NCBI RefSeq assembly: GCF_024169655.1
Contig: NZ_JALJWV010000001.1
Span: 3,787,001-3,851,000, forward strand
Source of the DNA: Pseudomonas marginalis
Lineage (GTDB): Bacteria; Pseudomonadota; Gammaproteobacteria; Pseudomonadales; Pseudomonadaceae
Direction: 5' to 3'
Length of the DNA: 64,000 nt
Shown: in pieces, positions 37,465 to 45,694 of the stretch
Position numbering within the stretch: position 1 is the first letter of the stretch
Layout of the letters: each line of letters opens with the position of its first letter
Program-made: the position numbers and the translations under genes
Notes under the pieces: model-generated
What the model saw: only the letters and a program-made list of their open reading frames with translations
The model's database searches: none
Told to the model about the DNA's origin: nothing

Positions 37465-38397
37465 TCAGCGGGCGGAATCGACGCGCTGCATCTGCTCGCG
37501 CTCGTAACGCGGGTACAGGTGGCTGACGCTGCGGATCAGTTCATAGCGGCTCAGGTTGATCGCGGCGAAGCGCTCGGGAATGGGGCTGCGGATCATCTCG
37601 GCCATGTCGGTGCCCTGGGCGGCGCCGTCGCGCAGCAGTTGGTCGAGCCAGGTGAGGTAGTCGCGCATCTGCGCGAACGGCTGCGCATCGTTGGCCACCG
37701 GGCCATGGCCGGGCACGACCAGGGTCCAGGGCAATGCCTGCAGGGTGTCGATGTCCGCCAGCCACGCCGCCAGCCCGGGGCTGTTGGGGGTGGTGAGGGC
37801 ACGTTGGTAGAACACCAGGTCGCCGGCAAACAGCACACCGGTGCTCTGGTCGAGGATGGCCAGGTCGGCGTCAGTGTGACCGGTCAGCGCGAGCAGGCGC
37901 AGGTCGTGGCGGCCAAAGCTGAGCACGCCGGGTTCGAGCACTTGCGTGGGCAATTGCACTTCAGTGCCGCGCATCCAGTCGCCGACCATGCGGTAGAGGT
38001 TTTCCGCCATGCCATTGCCCTGCTCATGCAGCAGGCGCGTGGTGCCGGCCAGGGCGCCGATGGGCACGTCCTTGAAGGCCTGGTTGCCCAGCGCATGGTC
38101 GGGGTGGTGGTGGGTCAGCAGCACCTGGATCACCGGCTTGGCGGTGACGCTGGCGATGGCCTTGCGCAGGGCTTCGCCGTAGCGCCGCGACGGCCCGGTG
38201 TCGATCACCACCACGCCAGCCTCGGTGACGATGAACGCGGTATTGACGATATTGCCGCCGTTGTCCTTGGCAAAATTGTCGGTACTGCCTTCCAGCAGCC
38301 AGGTGTCGTCGGCGATCAGCCGTGGCTTGAGGGCGTAGTCGAGGTCTGCCACGGCGGGCAGGCTCAGGCTCAGGCACAACAATAGAATCCAGCGCAT
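37465..38397 (-). CDS. quinoprotein-relay-associated zinc metallo-hydrolase
   Basis: 310-residue metallo-beta-lactamase-fold protein with signal peptide (residues 1-18, ending AVA). The zinc motif LTHHHPDHALGN (HHxxDH) and later His/Asp ligands (GHTDADLAI, VPGHGPVAND) are intact. It resembles SoxH-related hydrolases that accompany PQQ dehydrogenases and SoxYZ-like carriers; substrate unknown. AAGGAGCG precedes the ATG at 38397. Sixteen bases separate it from the SoxYZ-like gene. Confidence 0.83.
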   Translation of the reverse strand: MRWILLLCLSLSLPAVADLDYALKPRLIADDTWLLEGSTDNFAKDNGGNIVNTAFIVTEAGVVVIDTGPSRRYGEALRKAIASVTAKPVIQVLLTHHHPDHALGNQAFKDVPIGALAGTTRLLHEQGNGMAENLYRMVGDWMRGTEVQLPTQVLEPGVLSFGRHDLRLLALTGHTDADLAILDQSTGVLFAGDLVFYQRALTTPNSPGLAAWLADIDTLQALPWTLVVPGHGPVANDAQPFAQMRDYLTWLDQLLRDGAAQGTDMAEMIRSPIPERFAAINLSRYELIRSVSHLYPRYEREQMQRVDSAR

Positions 38398-38413
38398 GCC
38401 GCGCTCCTTCTGG

Positions 38414-39175
38414 TCAGGGAATGGCTGCGTCGAATTCATTGCCGCTGTTGTCACGCAGCACCAGGCGCGTCGGCCCGGGTGCGTCGATGTCAAAGGCCAG
38501 GTTGGGGTTTTCGCTGACCGCCGGGAACAGCTCCAGCTCGGCCAGCACCTGACCGTCCCGGCCACGCAGTTGCGCGTGGTTGAGATAGAACTCGGGGATG
38601 CCGCTGACCATGCCGTTATCCATCGGGTGCGCCACCTGCACGCGCACCCGGCTGAATTCACCGCGTGGATAACGCCCGCCGAGGACTTCGCCGATATGCT
38701 CTTCCCAACCCGGCTGGGTGCGGACCACGCTGGGCGCGGTGCAACCGCCGCCGGCCGCGTCGATCAGGGTCGAGCCGACGTGCCACAGCCCGTCATCGGT
38801 GAGCACCGCCGCACGCAGGGGCGTGGCCTGTTCGATGCGGATACGGATCGACAGCCAGGGCAGTACCCCGGCCTTGGGCTGAAAATCGACAATCTTCGGC
38901 AACGGGTTGAGCTCGGCCCAGGCGAGGATCTTCACCACATGGCCCTTGAATGCCCGCGCATCGATTTCCAGTGGCACCTGCCGCGCATCTTCGGCGAACG
39001 GCGGCGCCAAGAGCTTGACCCGCTCGTCGAACACGAACGGCGCATCGGCCAGCAACTGCTTGTGGTAGAACGCCCACATCACCGACGGCACCGGGTCCGG
39101 GCCCGGTTCGACCGCCGCAGCGTGGGCCGCCAACGGCAACCAGCAGGCCAACATGCAGTTCAGTCGCCAGTTCAT
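38414..39175 (-). CDS. SoxYZ-like carrier protein of the quinoprotein relay
   Basis: 253-residue exported protein (signal 1-20, ending AHA). The N-terminal half resembles SoxY (FKGHVVKILAWAELNPLPKI), with Cys in DAAGGGCTAPS where SoxY carries its cargo thiol. The C-terminal half resembles SoxZ (HPMDNGMVSGIPEFYLNHAQ). This fused SoxYZ-like family accompanies PQQ dehydrogenase clusters; its cargo is not known. Same operon direction as the hydrolase and binding protein. Confidence 0.8.
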   Translation of the reverse strand: MNWRLNCMLACWLPLAAHAAAVEPGPDPVPSVMWAFYHKQLLADAPFVFDERVKLLAPPFAEDARQVPLEIDARAFKGHVVKILAWAELNPLPKIVDFQPKAGVLPWLSIRIRIEQATPLRAAVLTDDGLWHVGSTLIDAAGGGCTAPSVVRTQPGWEEHIGEVLGGRYPRGEFSRVRVQVAHPMDNGMVSGIPEFYLNHAQLRGRDGQVLAELELFPAVSENPNLAFDIDAPGPTRLVLRDNSGNEFDAAIP

Positions 39176-39184
39176 CGCCTGCTC

Positions 39185-40060
39185 CTATTGGTACATTTCG
39201 GGCACTTCGTACTGCAGGCCGTAATGGCTGTAGATGGTTTGCACTGAGCCGTCGCGGATCAAGCCTTCCAGCGCTTCTTCCACCGCGTAGGCCAACTGGC
39301 GATTGCTTTCGTGTACCGCCATGCCGATCTCCCAGCGCTGCCGGCCCATGCTCGGGTAAGCGTTTTGCGCCAGGGCCAGTTGCGGGTCGTGCGCCTCATG
39401 CACCTGCCAGTCGATCTCGCCGCGCATCGCCATCACCGCGTCGACTTCACCGGCCTTCATCGCCGCAAACGCCTGGGGTACACCGGGGTAGTGATGGGTC
39501 TGGCGGGCGAGCATGCCGTTGAACACCGAGGTCAGGTAGAACGACGGCACGCTGTCGACTTCGACGCCGATCGGGTGTTCCTCGAACACCGCCACGCTGG
39601 CGACCTTGTCCAGGCGCCGGCGGTCGTAGGCCACCTGCCATTGTTCGTTCTGGTACGGCCCGAACATCACCACATGGCCGTTTTCCAGTTCGCCCTGATC
39701 GTTACGCCTTTGCGCGTAATCGTGGTCGTAGGGTGCGCGCATCATCAGGTCGGCCAGTTGCTGGTTATGCAACTGGCTGCCGCGCCAGATGTAGTCGCGC
39801 AGGTCGTCGTCGAGTTTTTCCCCGGCCGGCGCCCAGATCAATTTGAGCTGCACCCCCAGCGCTTTGGCCAGGGCCTGGGCCAGCTCCACGTCAACCCCGC
39901 GCGCGGTGGCACCGTCTTCGAAACTGTAGGGGGCAAAGTCTTTGTACACCGCCACTTTCAGCTCACCGGCGGCGATCATCTGGTCATAGCTGCGCACCTG
40001 CGCCTGTGCCGTCTGGCAACACAGCAGGGCCAGGCCGAGCACATAAGCGAACAGGCGCAT
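39185..40060 (-). CDS. pedG: quinoprotein-associated periplasmic binding protein (PedG-like)
   Basis: 291-residue family-3 periplasmic solute-binding protein with signal peptide (residues 1-20, cut after AQA). Openings like [18 protein letters not shown] and [20 protein letters not shown] match amino-acid-type binding proteins, and MoxJ-like partners of quinoprotein dehydrogenases. It sits directly after the cytochrome gene (3 bp gap). The ligand or docking role is unproven. MoxJ in methylotrophs is an accessory of the dehydrogenase, a plausible model. Confidence 0.82.
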   Translation of the reverse strand: MRLFAYVLGLALLCCQTAQAQVRSYDQMIAAGELKVAVYKDFAPYSFEDGATARGVDVELAQALAKALGVQLKLIWAPAGEKLDDDLRDYIWRGSQLHNQQLADLMMRAPYDHDYAQRRNDQGELENGHVVMFGPYQNEQWQVAYDRRRLDKVASVAVFEEHPIGVEVDSVPSFYLTSVFNGMLARQTHHYPGVPQAFAAMKAGEVDAVMAMRGEIDWQVHEAHDPQLALAQNAYPSMGRQRWEIGMAVHESNRQLAYAVEEALEGLIRDGSVQTIYSHYGLQYEVPEMYQ

Positions 40061-40063
40061 GGC

Positions 40064-40525
40064 TTACTCCTCGACGTGAACGCTGTCCAGGTAGGTGCGT
40101 ACCGCCCACAAGGCTTCCTGGCTCAGGTAATCGGCCATTTTCGGCATATACACCCGGCCGTCGCGCACCGCGCCGTGACGCACGCGCTGCACAAACCACT
40201 CATCACCGGCCTCGCCCACATCCAGCATGCGCAAGTCGGGGGCGATGCCGCCGGACTTGGCTTCCAGGCCGTGGCAGGCGGCGCAGTTCTGATTGTAGGC
40301 GGACGAACCGATTTCCAAGGCCCGGTCGTGTTCAGGCGAGGTGCGATAGGGGTTCACCGCCGCCCAGCCGTCCTCGTCAACCGGCACACCGGCGTCCTTG
40401 ATCGAGGTCAGGCCTTTGGTTTCCACTGCTTGCGGGACCACGTTGCCGTGGGCCCAGGCTGGACCTGCACCGATCACACCGGCCAACAGCCCGGCGACGA
40501 GCAAGGCATTGAGTTTTGTTGTCAT
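40064..40525 (-). CDS. pedF: cytochrome c550 electron acceptor (ExaB/PedF)
   Basis: 153-residue periplasmic c-type cytochrome: signal peptide (residues 1-25, ending AWA), single haem motif CAACH, and distal Met in [10 protein letters not shown]. It accepts electrons from the PQQ dehydrogenases, as exaB does for exaA. ATG 40525 is preferred to a start nine codons earlier. Divergent from pedE; the 255-bp gap contains two shared regulatory elements. Confidence 0.92.
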   Translation of the reverse strand: MTTKLNALLVAGLLAGVIGAGPAWAHGNVVPQAVETKGLTSIKDAGVPVDEDGWAAVNPYRTSPEHDRALEIGSSAYNQNCAACHGLEAKSGGIAPDLRMLDVGEAGDEWFVQRVRHGAVRDGRVYMPKMADYLSQEALWAVRTYLDSVHVEE

Positions 40526-40631
40526 TATTTTTGCCCTCAGGATTGCACGCAAAACCTCACTGCAGAGGTTATGGCAACCATCTTAGAAACCCTGGGGCAT
40601 GGGCCGTATGCTGCTTTGGTGGCCGGCTTAT

Positions 40632-40649
40632 CCTCCCTTGGTAGTAGGG
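40632..40649 (-). promoter_or_regulatory. RCTACYWWRG element, pedF/pedE intergenic region
   Basis: Minus strand CCCTACTACCAAGGGAGG, about 120 bp before the pedF start codon and in the same orientation as at pqqA and pedH. Confidence 0.55.
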
Positions 40650-40678
40650 CTTGTGGGGCACGCCTAAAACAGCGGCGC

Positions 40679-40697
40679 GCCGGGAAGTCTTCCCGGC
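40679..40697. promoter_or_regulatory. GCCGGGAAG-T-CTTCCCGGC palindrome before pedE
   Basis: Perfect 19-bp palindrome 84 bp before the pedE start codon; contains the CCGGGAA-N3-TTCCCGG design seen at pedH. Confidence 0.55.
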
Positions 40698-40780
40698 AAC
40701 AGCGGGACTTTTTCCGTATCCGCCCAGCACCCTGGCGCTCCACCCTGTGCAGGCCAAAACCTCCACTGGGAACTGCAACC

Positions 40781-42688
40781 ATGATAATAAGATCGCTACC
40801 CGCCCGTTCGCCGCTGAGCCTTGCCGTGCAGGCTTTCCTGCTGGTCGGCAGCCTGTCCTTGAGTGCGGCCAGCTTCGCCGCCGCCAACCCTGCCGCGCCG
40901 TCCACCGCAAAGGCGACGCGCAACGTCACCTGGGAAGACATCGCCAACGACCACCTGACCACCAAGGACGTGCTGCAATACGGCATGGGCACCAACGCCC
41001 AGCGCTGGAGCCCGTTGGCCCAGGTCAACGACAAGAACGTGTTCAAGCTCACCCCGGCCTGGTCCTACTCGTTCGGCGATGAGAAGCAGCGCGGCCAGGA
41101 ATCCCAGGCCATCGTCAACGATGGCGTGGTCTACGTCACCGGCTCCTACTCCCGCGTGTTCGCCCTCGACGCGAAGACCGGCAAGCGCCTGTGGACCTAC
41201 AACCATCGCCTACCCGAGAACATCCGCCCGTGCTGTGACGTGGTCAACCGCGGCGCGGCGATCTTCGGCGACAAGATCTACTTCGGCACCCTCGACGCGC
41301 GCCTGATCGCCCTCGACAAGAACACCGGTAAAGTGGTGTGGAACAAGAAGTTCGGCGACCACGCCGCCGGTTACACCATGACCGGCGCCCCGGTGCTGAT
41401 CAAAGACAAGGTCAGCGGCAAGGTGCTGCTGATCCACGGCAGCTCCGGCGATGAGTTCGGCGTGGTCGGCCAGTTGTATGCGCGCGATCCGGACACCGGC
41501 GAAGAAGTGTGGATGCGCCCGTTCGTCGAAGGCCACATGGGCCGCCTGAACGGCAAGGACAGCACCCCGACCGGCGACGTGAAAGCCCCGTCGTGGCCGG
41601 ATGACCCGACCACCGAAACCGGCAAAGTCGAAGCCTGGAGCCACGGCGGCGGTGCGCCTTGGCAGAGCGCGAGCTTCGATGCCGAGACCAACACCATCAT
41701 CGTCGGCGCCGGCAACCCCGGCCCGTGGAACACCTGGGCGCGCACCTCCAAGGACGGCAACCCGCACGACTTCGACAGCCTCTACACCTCGGGCCAGGTC
41801 GGTGTCGACCCGAGCACCGGCGAAGTGAAATGGTTCTACCAGCACACCCCGAACGATGCCTGGGACTTCTCCGGCAACAACGAGCTGGTGCTGTTCGACT
41901 ACAAGGACAAAGACGGCAAAGTGGTCAAGGCCACCGGCCACGCCGACCGCAACGGTTTCTTCTACGTGGTCGACCGCAACAACGGCAAGCTGCAGAACGC
42001 CTTCCCGTTCGTCGACAACATCACCTGGGCCAGCCATATCGACCTGAAAACCGGGCGTCCGGTGGAAAACCCAGGCCAGCGTCCGGCCAAGCCGTTGCCG
42101 GGTGAAACCAAGGGCAAGTCGGTGGAAGTCTCGCCGCCGTTCCTCGGTGGCAAGAACTGGAACCCCATGGCCTACAGCCAGGACACCGGCCTGTTCTACA
42201 TCCCGGGCAACCAGTGGAAAGAGGAATACTGGACCGAAGAGGTCAACTACAAGAAAGGCTCGGCGTACCTGGGCATGGGTTTCCGCATCAAGCGCATGTA
42301 TGACGACCACGTCGGCACCCTGCGCGCGATGAACCCGACCACCGGCAAGGTGGTGTGGGAGCACAAGGAAGCCCTGCCGCTGTGGGCCGGCGTGCTGGCG
42401 ACCAAGGGCAACCTGGTGTTCACCGGCACCGGCGACGGTTTCTTCAAGGCCTTCGACGCGAAAACCGGCAAGGAGCTGTGGAAATTCCAGACCGGCAGCG
42501 GCATCGTCTCGCCGCCGATCACCTGGGAACAGGATGGCGAACAGTACATCGGCGTCACCGTCGGCTATGGCGGCGCGGTGCCGTTGTGGGGCGGCGACAT
42601 GGCCGAGCTGACCAAGCCGGTGGCACAGGGTGGGTCGTTCTGGGTGTTCAAGATCCCGAGTTGGGATAACAAGACCGCGCAGAAGTAA
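40781..42688 (+). CDS. pedE: PQQ alcohol dehydrogenase, calcium type (ExaA/PedE)
   Basis: 635-residue periplasmic quinoprotein ethanol dehydrogenase with signal peptide (residues 1-34). Vicinal Cys151-Cys152 (RPCCDV) and the active-site string WDFSGNNEL are visible: catalytic Asp362 with Ser364 where lanthanide enzymes have Asp, so a calcium enzyme. Repeated propeller Trp motifs (for example [14 protein letters not shown]) are present. It pairs with the lanthanide paralogue at 35554-37329. The frame is open far upstream (to 39311), but ATG 40781 begins the signal peptide; the ribosome site is weak. Confidence 0.94.
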   Translation: MIIRSLPARSPLSLAVQAFLLVGSLSLSAASFAAANPAAPSTAKATRNVTWEDIANDHLTTKDVLQYGMGTNAQRWSPLAQVNDKNVFKLTPAWSYSFGDEKQRGQESQAIVNDGVVYVTGSYSRVFALDAKTGKRLWTYNHRLPENIRPCCDVVNRGAAIFGDKIYFGTLDARLIALDKNTGKVVWNKKFGDHAAGYTMTGAPVLIKDKVSGKVLLIHGSSGDEFGVVGQLYARDPDTGEEVWMRPFVEGHMGRLNGKDSTPTGDVKAPSWPDDPTTETGKVEAWSHGGGAPWQSASFDAETNTIIVGAGNPGPWNTWARTSKDGNPHDFDSLYTSGQVGVDPSTGEVKWFYQHTPNDAWDFSGNNELVLFDYKDKDGKVVKATGHADRNGFFYVVDRNNGKLQNAFPFVDNITWASHIDLKTGRPVENPGQRPAKPLPGETKGKSVEVSPPFLGGKNWNPMAYSQDTGLFYIPGNQWKEEYWTEEVNYKKGSAYLGMGFRIKRMYDDHVGTLRAMNPTTGKVVWEHKEALPLWAGVLATKGNLVFTGTGDGFFKAFDAKTGKELWKFQTGSGIVSPPITWEQDGEQYIGVTVGYGGAVPLWGGDMAELTKPVAQGGSFWVFKIPSWDNKTAQK

Positions 42689-42694
42689 CCCTTT

Positions 42695-42732
42695 GCGGGG
42701 AGCGTCAAGCCACGCGCCCCCGCTTTCCTTCC
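42695..42732 (+). terminator. hairpin after pedE
   Basis: GCGGGG (42695-42700) pairs with CCCCGC (42718-42723); inner GCGT/ACGC extends it. TTTCCTTCCTT follows. A terminator or attenuator between pedE and the pentapeptide gene. Confidence 0.5.
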
Positions 42733-42746
42733 TTAGAGGCCTAGCC

Positions 42747-43394
42747 ATGAAATACCTGCCCCTCTTGCTCCTGCTCTCCCTGCCCGTGGCCCACGCCGAC
42801 GACGGCGACGACGCCCCGCTGGTCATCAACGGTTGCACCATCGCCGAACACAGCCAATGCCCCGGCGCCAACCTCAAGGGCGCTAACCTGAGCAACCAGA
42901 ACCTCGCCAAAATGAACCTGGCCGGCGCCGACCTGCGCGATGCGGACTTGCGCCACGCCAACCTCGACCTGGCCAACCTGGAAAAAGCCCAACTGCAAGG
43001 CGCCAACCTGACCCGCGCCAGCCTGCAACAAAGCAACCTGCGCCTGGCCGATTTCACCGGCGCCACGCTGATGGCGATCCAGGGGTGGGGCTTGTTTGCG
43101 CAAGGCGCGCAGTTTGAAAACGCCAACCTGAGCGCGGCCTACCTGCAATTCGCCCGGCTGTCCGGGGCAAAAATGCACAAGGCCAACCTGCGTGCGGCGG
43201 ATCTGGAAATGACCTGGCTGAGCAAGGCCGACCTGCAAGGGGCGGACCTGAGCGATGCTAATTTGCAAGAGGCCAAGTTCGGTGAGAGCAACCTGGAAAG
43301 CGCGATCCTCACGGGCGCGCGGCAGCATTATGCGAATTTCCAGGATGCCAATATGGAAGGCTGCAAAGACTGCCCTACCACCTGGAATCGTTAG
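42747..43394 (+). CDS. exported pentapeptide-repeat protein
   Basis: 215 residues: signal peptide (1-17, ending AHA), a Cys-containing lead (VINGCTIAEHSQCPG), then about twenty pentapeptide repeats of the A(N/D)L(x)x type forming a right-handed beta-helix. A central interruption (LMAIQGWGLFAQGAQ) breaks the helix. Its position after pedE matches PA1981 in P. aeruginosa and PP_2673 in P. putida. Function unknown; conservation at this spot suggests a periplasmic accessory of the calcium enzyme. AGAGG lies upstream of the ATG. Confidence 0.88.
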   Translation: MKYLPLLLLLSLPVAHADDGDDAPLVINGCTIAEHSQCPGANLKGANLSNQNLAKMNLAGADLRDADLRHANLDLANLEKAQLQGANLTRASLQQSNLRLADFTGATLMAIQGWGLFAQGAQFENANLSAAYLQFARLSGAKMHKANLRAADLEMTWLSKADLQGADLSDANLQEAKFGESNLESAILTGARQHYANFQDANMEGCKDCPTTWNR

Positions 43395-43410
43395 ACCACC
43401 ACCATTCAAA

Positions 43411-43500
43411 TGTGGGAGGGGGCTTGCCCCCGATAGCAGTGTGTCAGCCAATACATGCATGACTGATCCACCACTATCGGGGGCAAGCCCCCTCCCACAT
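43411..43500. repeat. REPIN between pentapeptide gene and pedR2
   Basis: Canonical inverted pair between convergent genes; symmetric flanks TTCAAATGTGGG / CCCACATTTGAA. Confidence 0.9.
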
Positions 43501-43529
43501 TTGAATGCTGTGGAACAGAGAGGAATTTG

Positions 43530-44156
43530 TCAGCCCGCCACGCGCACCACGCCCATGTCGATGCCCAGGTGCACCAGTTCGGCATGGGAACTCACCTGCA
43601 ACTTGCTCTTGAGCAAGGTCAGGTGGTTGGACACGGTCTTGCTGCTGATATTCAGTTGCTCGGCAATGGTCCGTGTGGGCGTGCCCCTGGCCAACATCAG
43701 GAAAATTTCCAGCTCACGCGGCGTCATGCCCTGCAAGCGTTGATCGCTTGGCGTGTAGGCCAGCTCGGTGGCCAGGGCCTGCTCGATATAGGCGTGGCCG
43801 TCGAGGATGCGCCGCACCGCTTCGATCAACACCTCGGGCGCCGAGCTTTTGGTCAGGTAGCCCGCCGCGCCAGCCTCCAGGGCTTGGCGCACCAGCGGCA
43901 GTTCGTCGTGCATGCTGAAGAACAACACGCGCAAGTGCGGCAGGCGCTGGCGCAGGCGGCGCGTGGTTTCCAGGCCGCTGATGCCGGGCAGGCCGAAGTC
44001 CATGATCACCAGGTGCGGCACCGCTTCCTGGACCCGGCTCAGCGCCTCTTCGCCGCTGGCCGCCTCGCGTACTTCAATGGCCGGCAACAGCGCACGCAAC
44101 AGGCTGGCATAGCCCTGGCGCACCACCGCATGGTCATCCACCAACAGAATATTCAT
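43530..44156 (-). CDS. pedR2: LuxR-type response regulator (PedR2/EraR-like)
   Basis: 208-residue NarL/FixJ-type response regulator. The receiver has acidic pair Asp7-Asp8, phosphoacceptor Asp53 (LVIMDFGLPG) and Lys in GYLTKSS. The C-terminal LuxR helix-turn-helix is TPRELEIFLMLARG, then TIAEQLNISSKTVSNHLTLL. ATG overlaps the kinase stop by one base, with GGAGG upstream. In P. putida the homologous PedS2/PedR2 pair switches transcription between pedE and pedH in response to lanthanides; in P. aeruginosa EraR (ExaE) is needed for exaAB. Confidence 0.88.
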   Translation of the reverse strand: MNILLVDDHAVVRQGYASLLRALLPAIEVREAASGEEALSRVQEAVPHLVIMDFGLPGISGLETTRRLRQRLPHLRVLFFSMHDELPLVRQALEAGAAGYLTKSSAPEVLIEAVRRILDGHAYIEQALATELAYTPSDQRLQGMTPRELEIFLMLARGTPTRTIAEQLNISSKTVSNHLTLLKSKLQVSSHAELVHLGIDMGVVRVAG

Positions 44157-45415
44157 CAGGCCTCCAATGGCATGTTCAACGCCAGCGCCCAACCGGCGCC
44201 GGGGTGGCTGAGGATTTTCAGTTCGCCGCCCAGGCAGCGCGCGCGTTCGTACATCGAATACAGACCGACGCCGGGACGCTGCGGCGTTTGCGCACCGCGC
44301 CCGTTATCGCGCACCCACAGGCGCAGACGCGAACCGCGATGTTGCAGGCGTACACGCACCTGGCTGGCGTCGGCATGCCGCACGATGTTGGTCAGGGCTT
44401 CCTGCAGCAGACGATAGAGATGAGTCTTGCTCGCCCCGGACAACGCCGGCAGGTCCGCACTGACCCGCAGCCGGCAATCGATGCCATGGCTGGCCTGCCA
44501 CTGCGTCACCAGCATCGCGAACGCCTCGGCCACCGGCAGGTGTTGCAGGGCCACCGGGTACAGGTCGTGGACCAGCGCACGAAAGCCTTGCTGCAGGTGG
44601 TCGCAGTGATCTTCCAGTTGCCCCACCGTGCGCGCCAGTAACTGCGGTTGGTCGGTGACCAGACGCAACAGGCAGGCCTGGGCGCGAATACCGGCCAGGT
44701 ATTGGCCGAGGTCATCGTGCAGGGTCTGGGCCAGGTGGTTGCGCTCCTGCTCTTGCACCGCCATCAGGGTTTGGGTCAGTTGGGTGTTGTCGGTGTGTGC
44801 CTGCTCCAAGGCATCGGTCATGCGATTGAAATGCAGCGCCAGTTGCCGCGCTTCCGGCGAACCGGCGCTGCGCAGGCGCACATTGAGCTGGCCGGCGCAG
44901 ACCTGTTGCAGTGCGCGCAACAGTTCGTCGAGTACGCCCATGCCACGGCGCACCGCCCAGCGGATGGTCAACAGGCTCAGTGCCAGCGCCAGGGCGCACA
45001 GGCCCAACAGTTGTTGCAGGGAGTCCCAGACTTCGTCGATCTCATCACGCGGGTCGACCACGATCGACACGCGCCGCCCGTCCGGCAAGTCCATCACCTC
45101 GGCGCTGCGCCGTGCCTCGGCGAACAACAGGCGCCCGAGCCAGGCGTCCAGGCCGTCCACCTCCGGGGTTGGCAAGGTCGCGTCGGCGGCCAGCCAATGC
45201 ACGCGCACATGCCGCAGGCTGGCGGTGAGATGCGGTTGCAGGCTGGCCGGGTCGCGCTCGGCGGTTGCGCTGAGGTAATGCACCACCGCTTCGGCCGATT
45301 GCAGCTCACGCTCCACATCCGTCAGGGCCTGATGCAGCAACAGCGCGGTGCAGGCGCAGGTGACCAAGGCGAAGAAACCGCACACCCATAGGTTGATGCG
45401 CCACAGTGCCGACAT
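44156..45415 (-). CDS. pedS2: membrane sensor histidine kinase (PedS2/EraS-like)
   Basis: 419 residues. TM1 (about 10-28) and TM2 (about 138-157) bracket a periplasmic sensor domain of about 110 residues rich in acidic residues (DPRDEIDEVWDS), the probable lanthanide-sensing region by analogy with P. putida PedS2. HAMP, HisKA_3 (NHLAQTLHDDLGQYLAG, phospho-His in LHDDL) and an ATPase domain (LLQEALTNIVRHADASQV; VRDNGRG) follow. I start at ATG 45415: earlier in-frame codons overlap a small gene whose stop lies 2 bp before this ATG. Confidence 0.87.
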   Translation of the reverse strand: MSALWRINLWVCGFFALVTCACTALLLHQALTDVERELQSAEAVVHYLSATAERDPASLQPHLTASLRHVRVHWLAADATLPTPEVDGLDAWLGRLLFAEARRSAEVMDLPDGRRVSIVVDPRDEIDEVWDSLQQLLGLCALALALSLLTIRWAVRRGMGVLDELLRALQQVCAGQLNVRLRSAGSPEARQLALHFNRMTDALEQAHTDNTQLTQTLMAVQEQERNHLAQTLHDDLGQYLAGIRAQACLLRLVTDQPQLLARTVGQLEDHCDHLQQGFRALVHDLYPVALQHLPVAEAFAMLVTQWQASHGIDCRLRVSADLPALSGASKTHLYRLLQEALTNIVRHADASQVRVRLQHRGSRLRLWVRDNGRGAQTPQRPGVGLYSMYERARCLGGELKILSHPGAGWALALNMPLEA

Positions 45416-45417
45416 AC

Positions 45418-45534
45418 CTAGTGCGCCACGCTGGCGGGCACGCTCAACGCCGGGCGTGGTGCGTGCAGCTTGTCGACGCCGATCAGGCTCACGATCAGCA
45501 GGAACGGCAAAAGCAGCGCCTTGAGGATTTGCAT
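45418..45534 (-). CDS. 38-residue membrane peptide gene preceding pedS2
   Basis: MQILKALLLPFLLIVSLIGV, then DKLHAPRPALSVPASVAH and stop. One hydrophobic segment (residues 4-20) has a Lys5 N-terminal charge, followed by a Pro/Ala-rich tail predicted to face the periplasm. GGGAG lies ten bases before the ATG, and TAG is separated from the pedS2 ATG by only GT, so translation is probably coupled. Too short for routine gene callers. Possible sensor-associated peptide, or a leader whose translation opens the pedS2 start. Not recognised from any family. Confidence 0.6.
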   Translation of the reverse strand: MQILKALLLPFLLIVSLIGVDKLHAPRPALSVPASVAH

Positions 45535-45601
45535 GATCGTTCATCTCCCGGATGGACACGGTGGGGGTAACCCATGCTAAGACCCCACCCCCTGCGCGGG
45601 G

Positions 45602-45619
45602 CTACTACCTTGGTACTGG
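45602..45619 (+). promoter_or_regulatory. RCTACYWWRG element upstream of the ABC operon
   Basis: CTACTACCTTGGTACTGG, with ACTACC starting 91 bp before the chosen start codon at 45695; nearly identical to the site at 49405. Confidence 0.6.
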
Positions 45620-45694
45620 CTCAGCGGTACTTTCTGCATATTTGCAGCGGCCTCAAGGGTTCCTATGCTGGCGCAACCTGACATGGAGTGCCTT

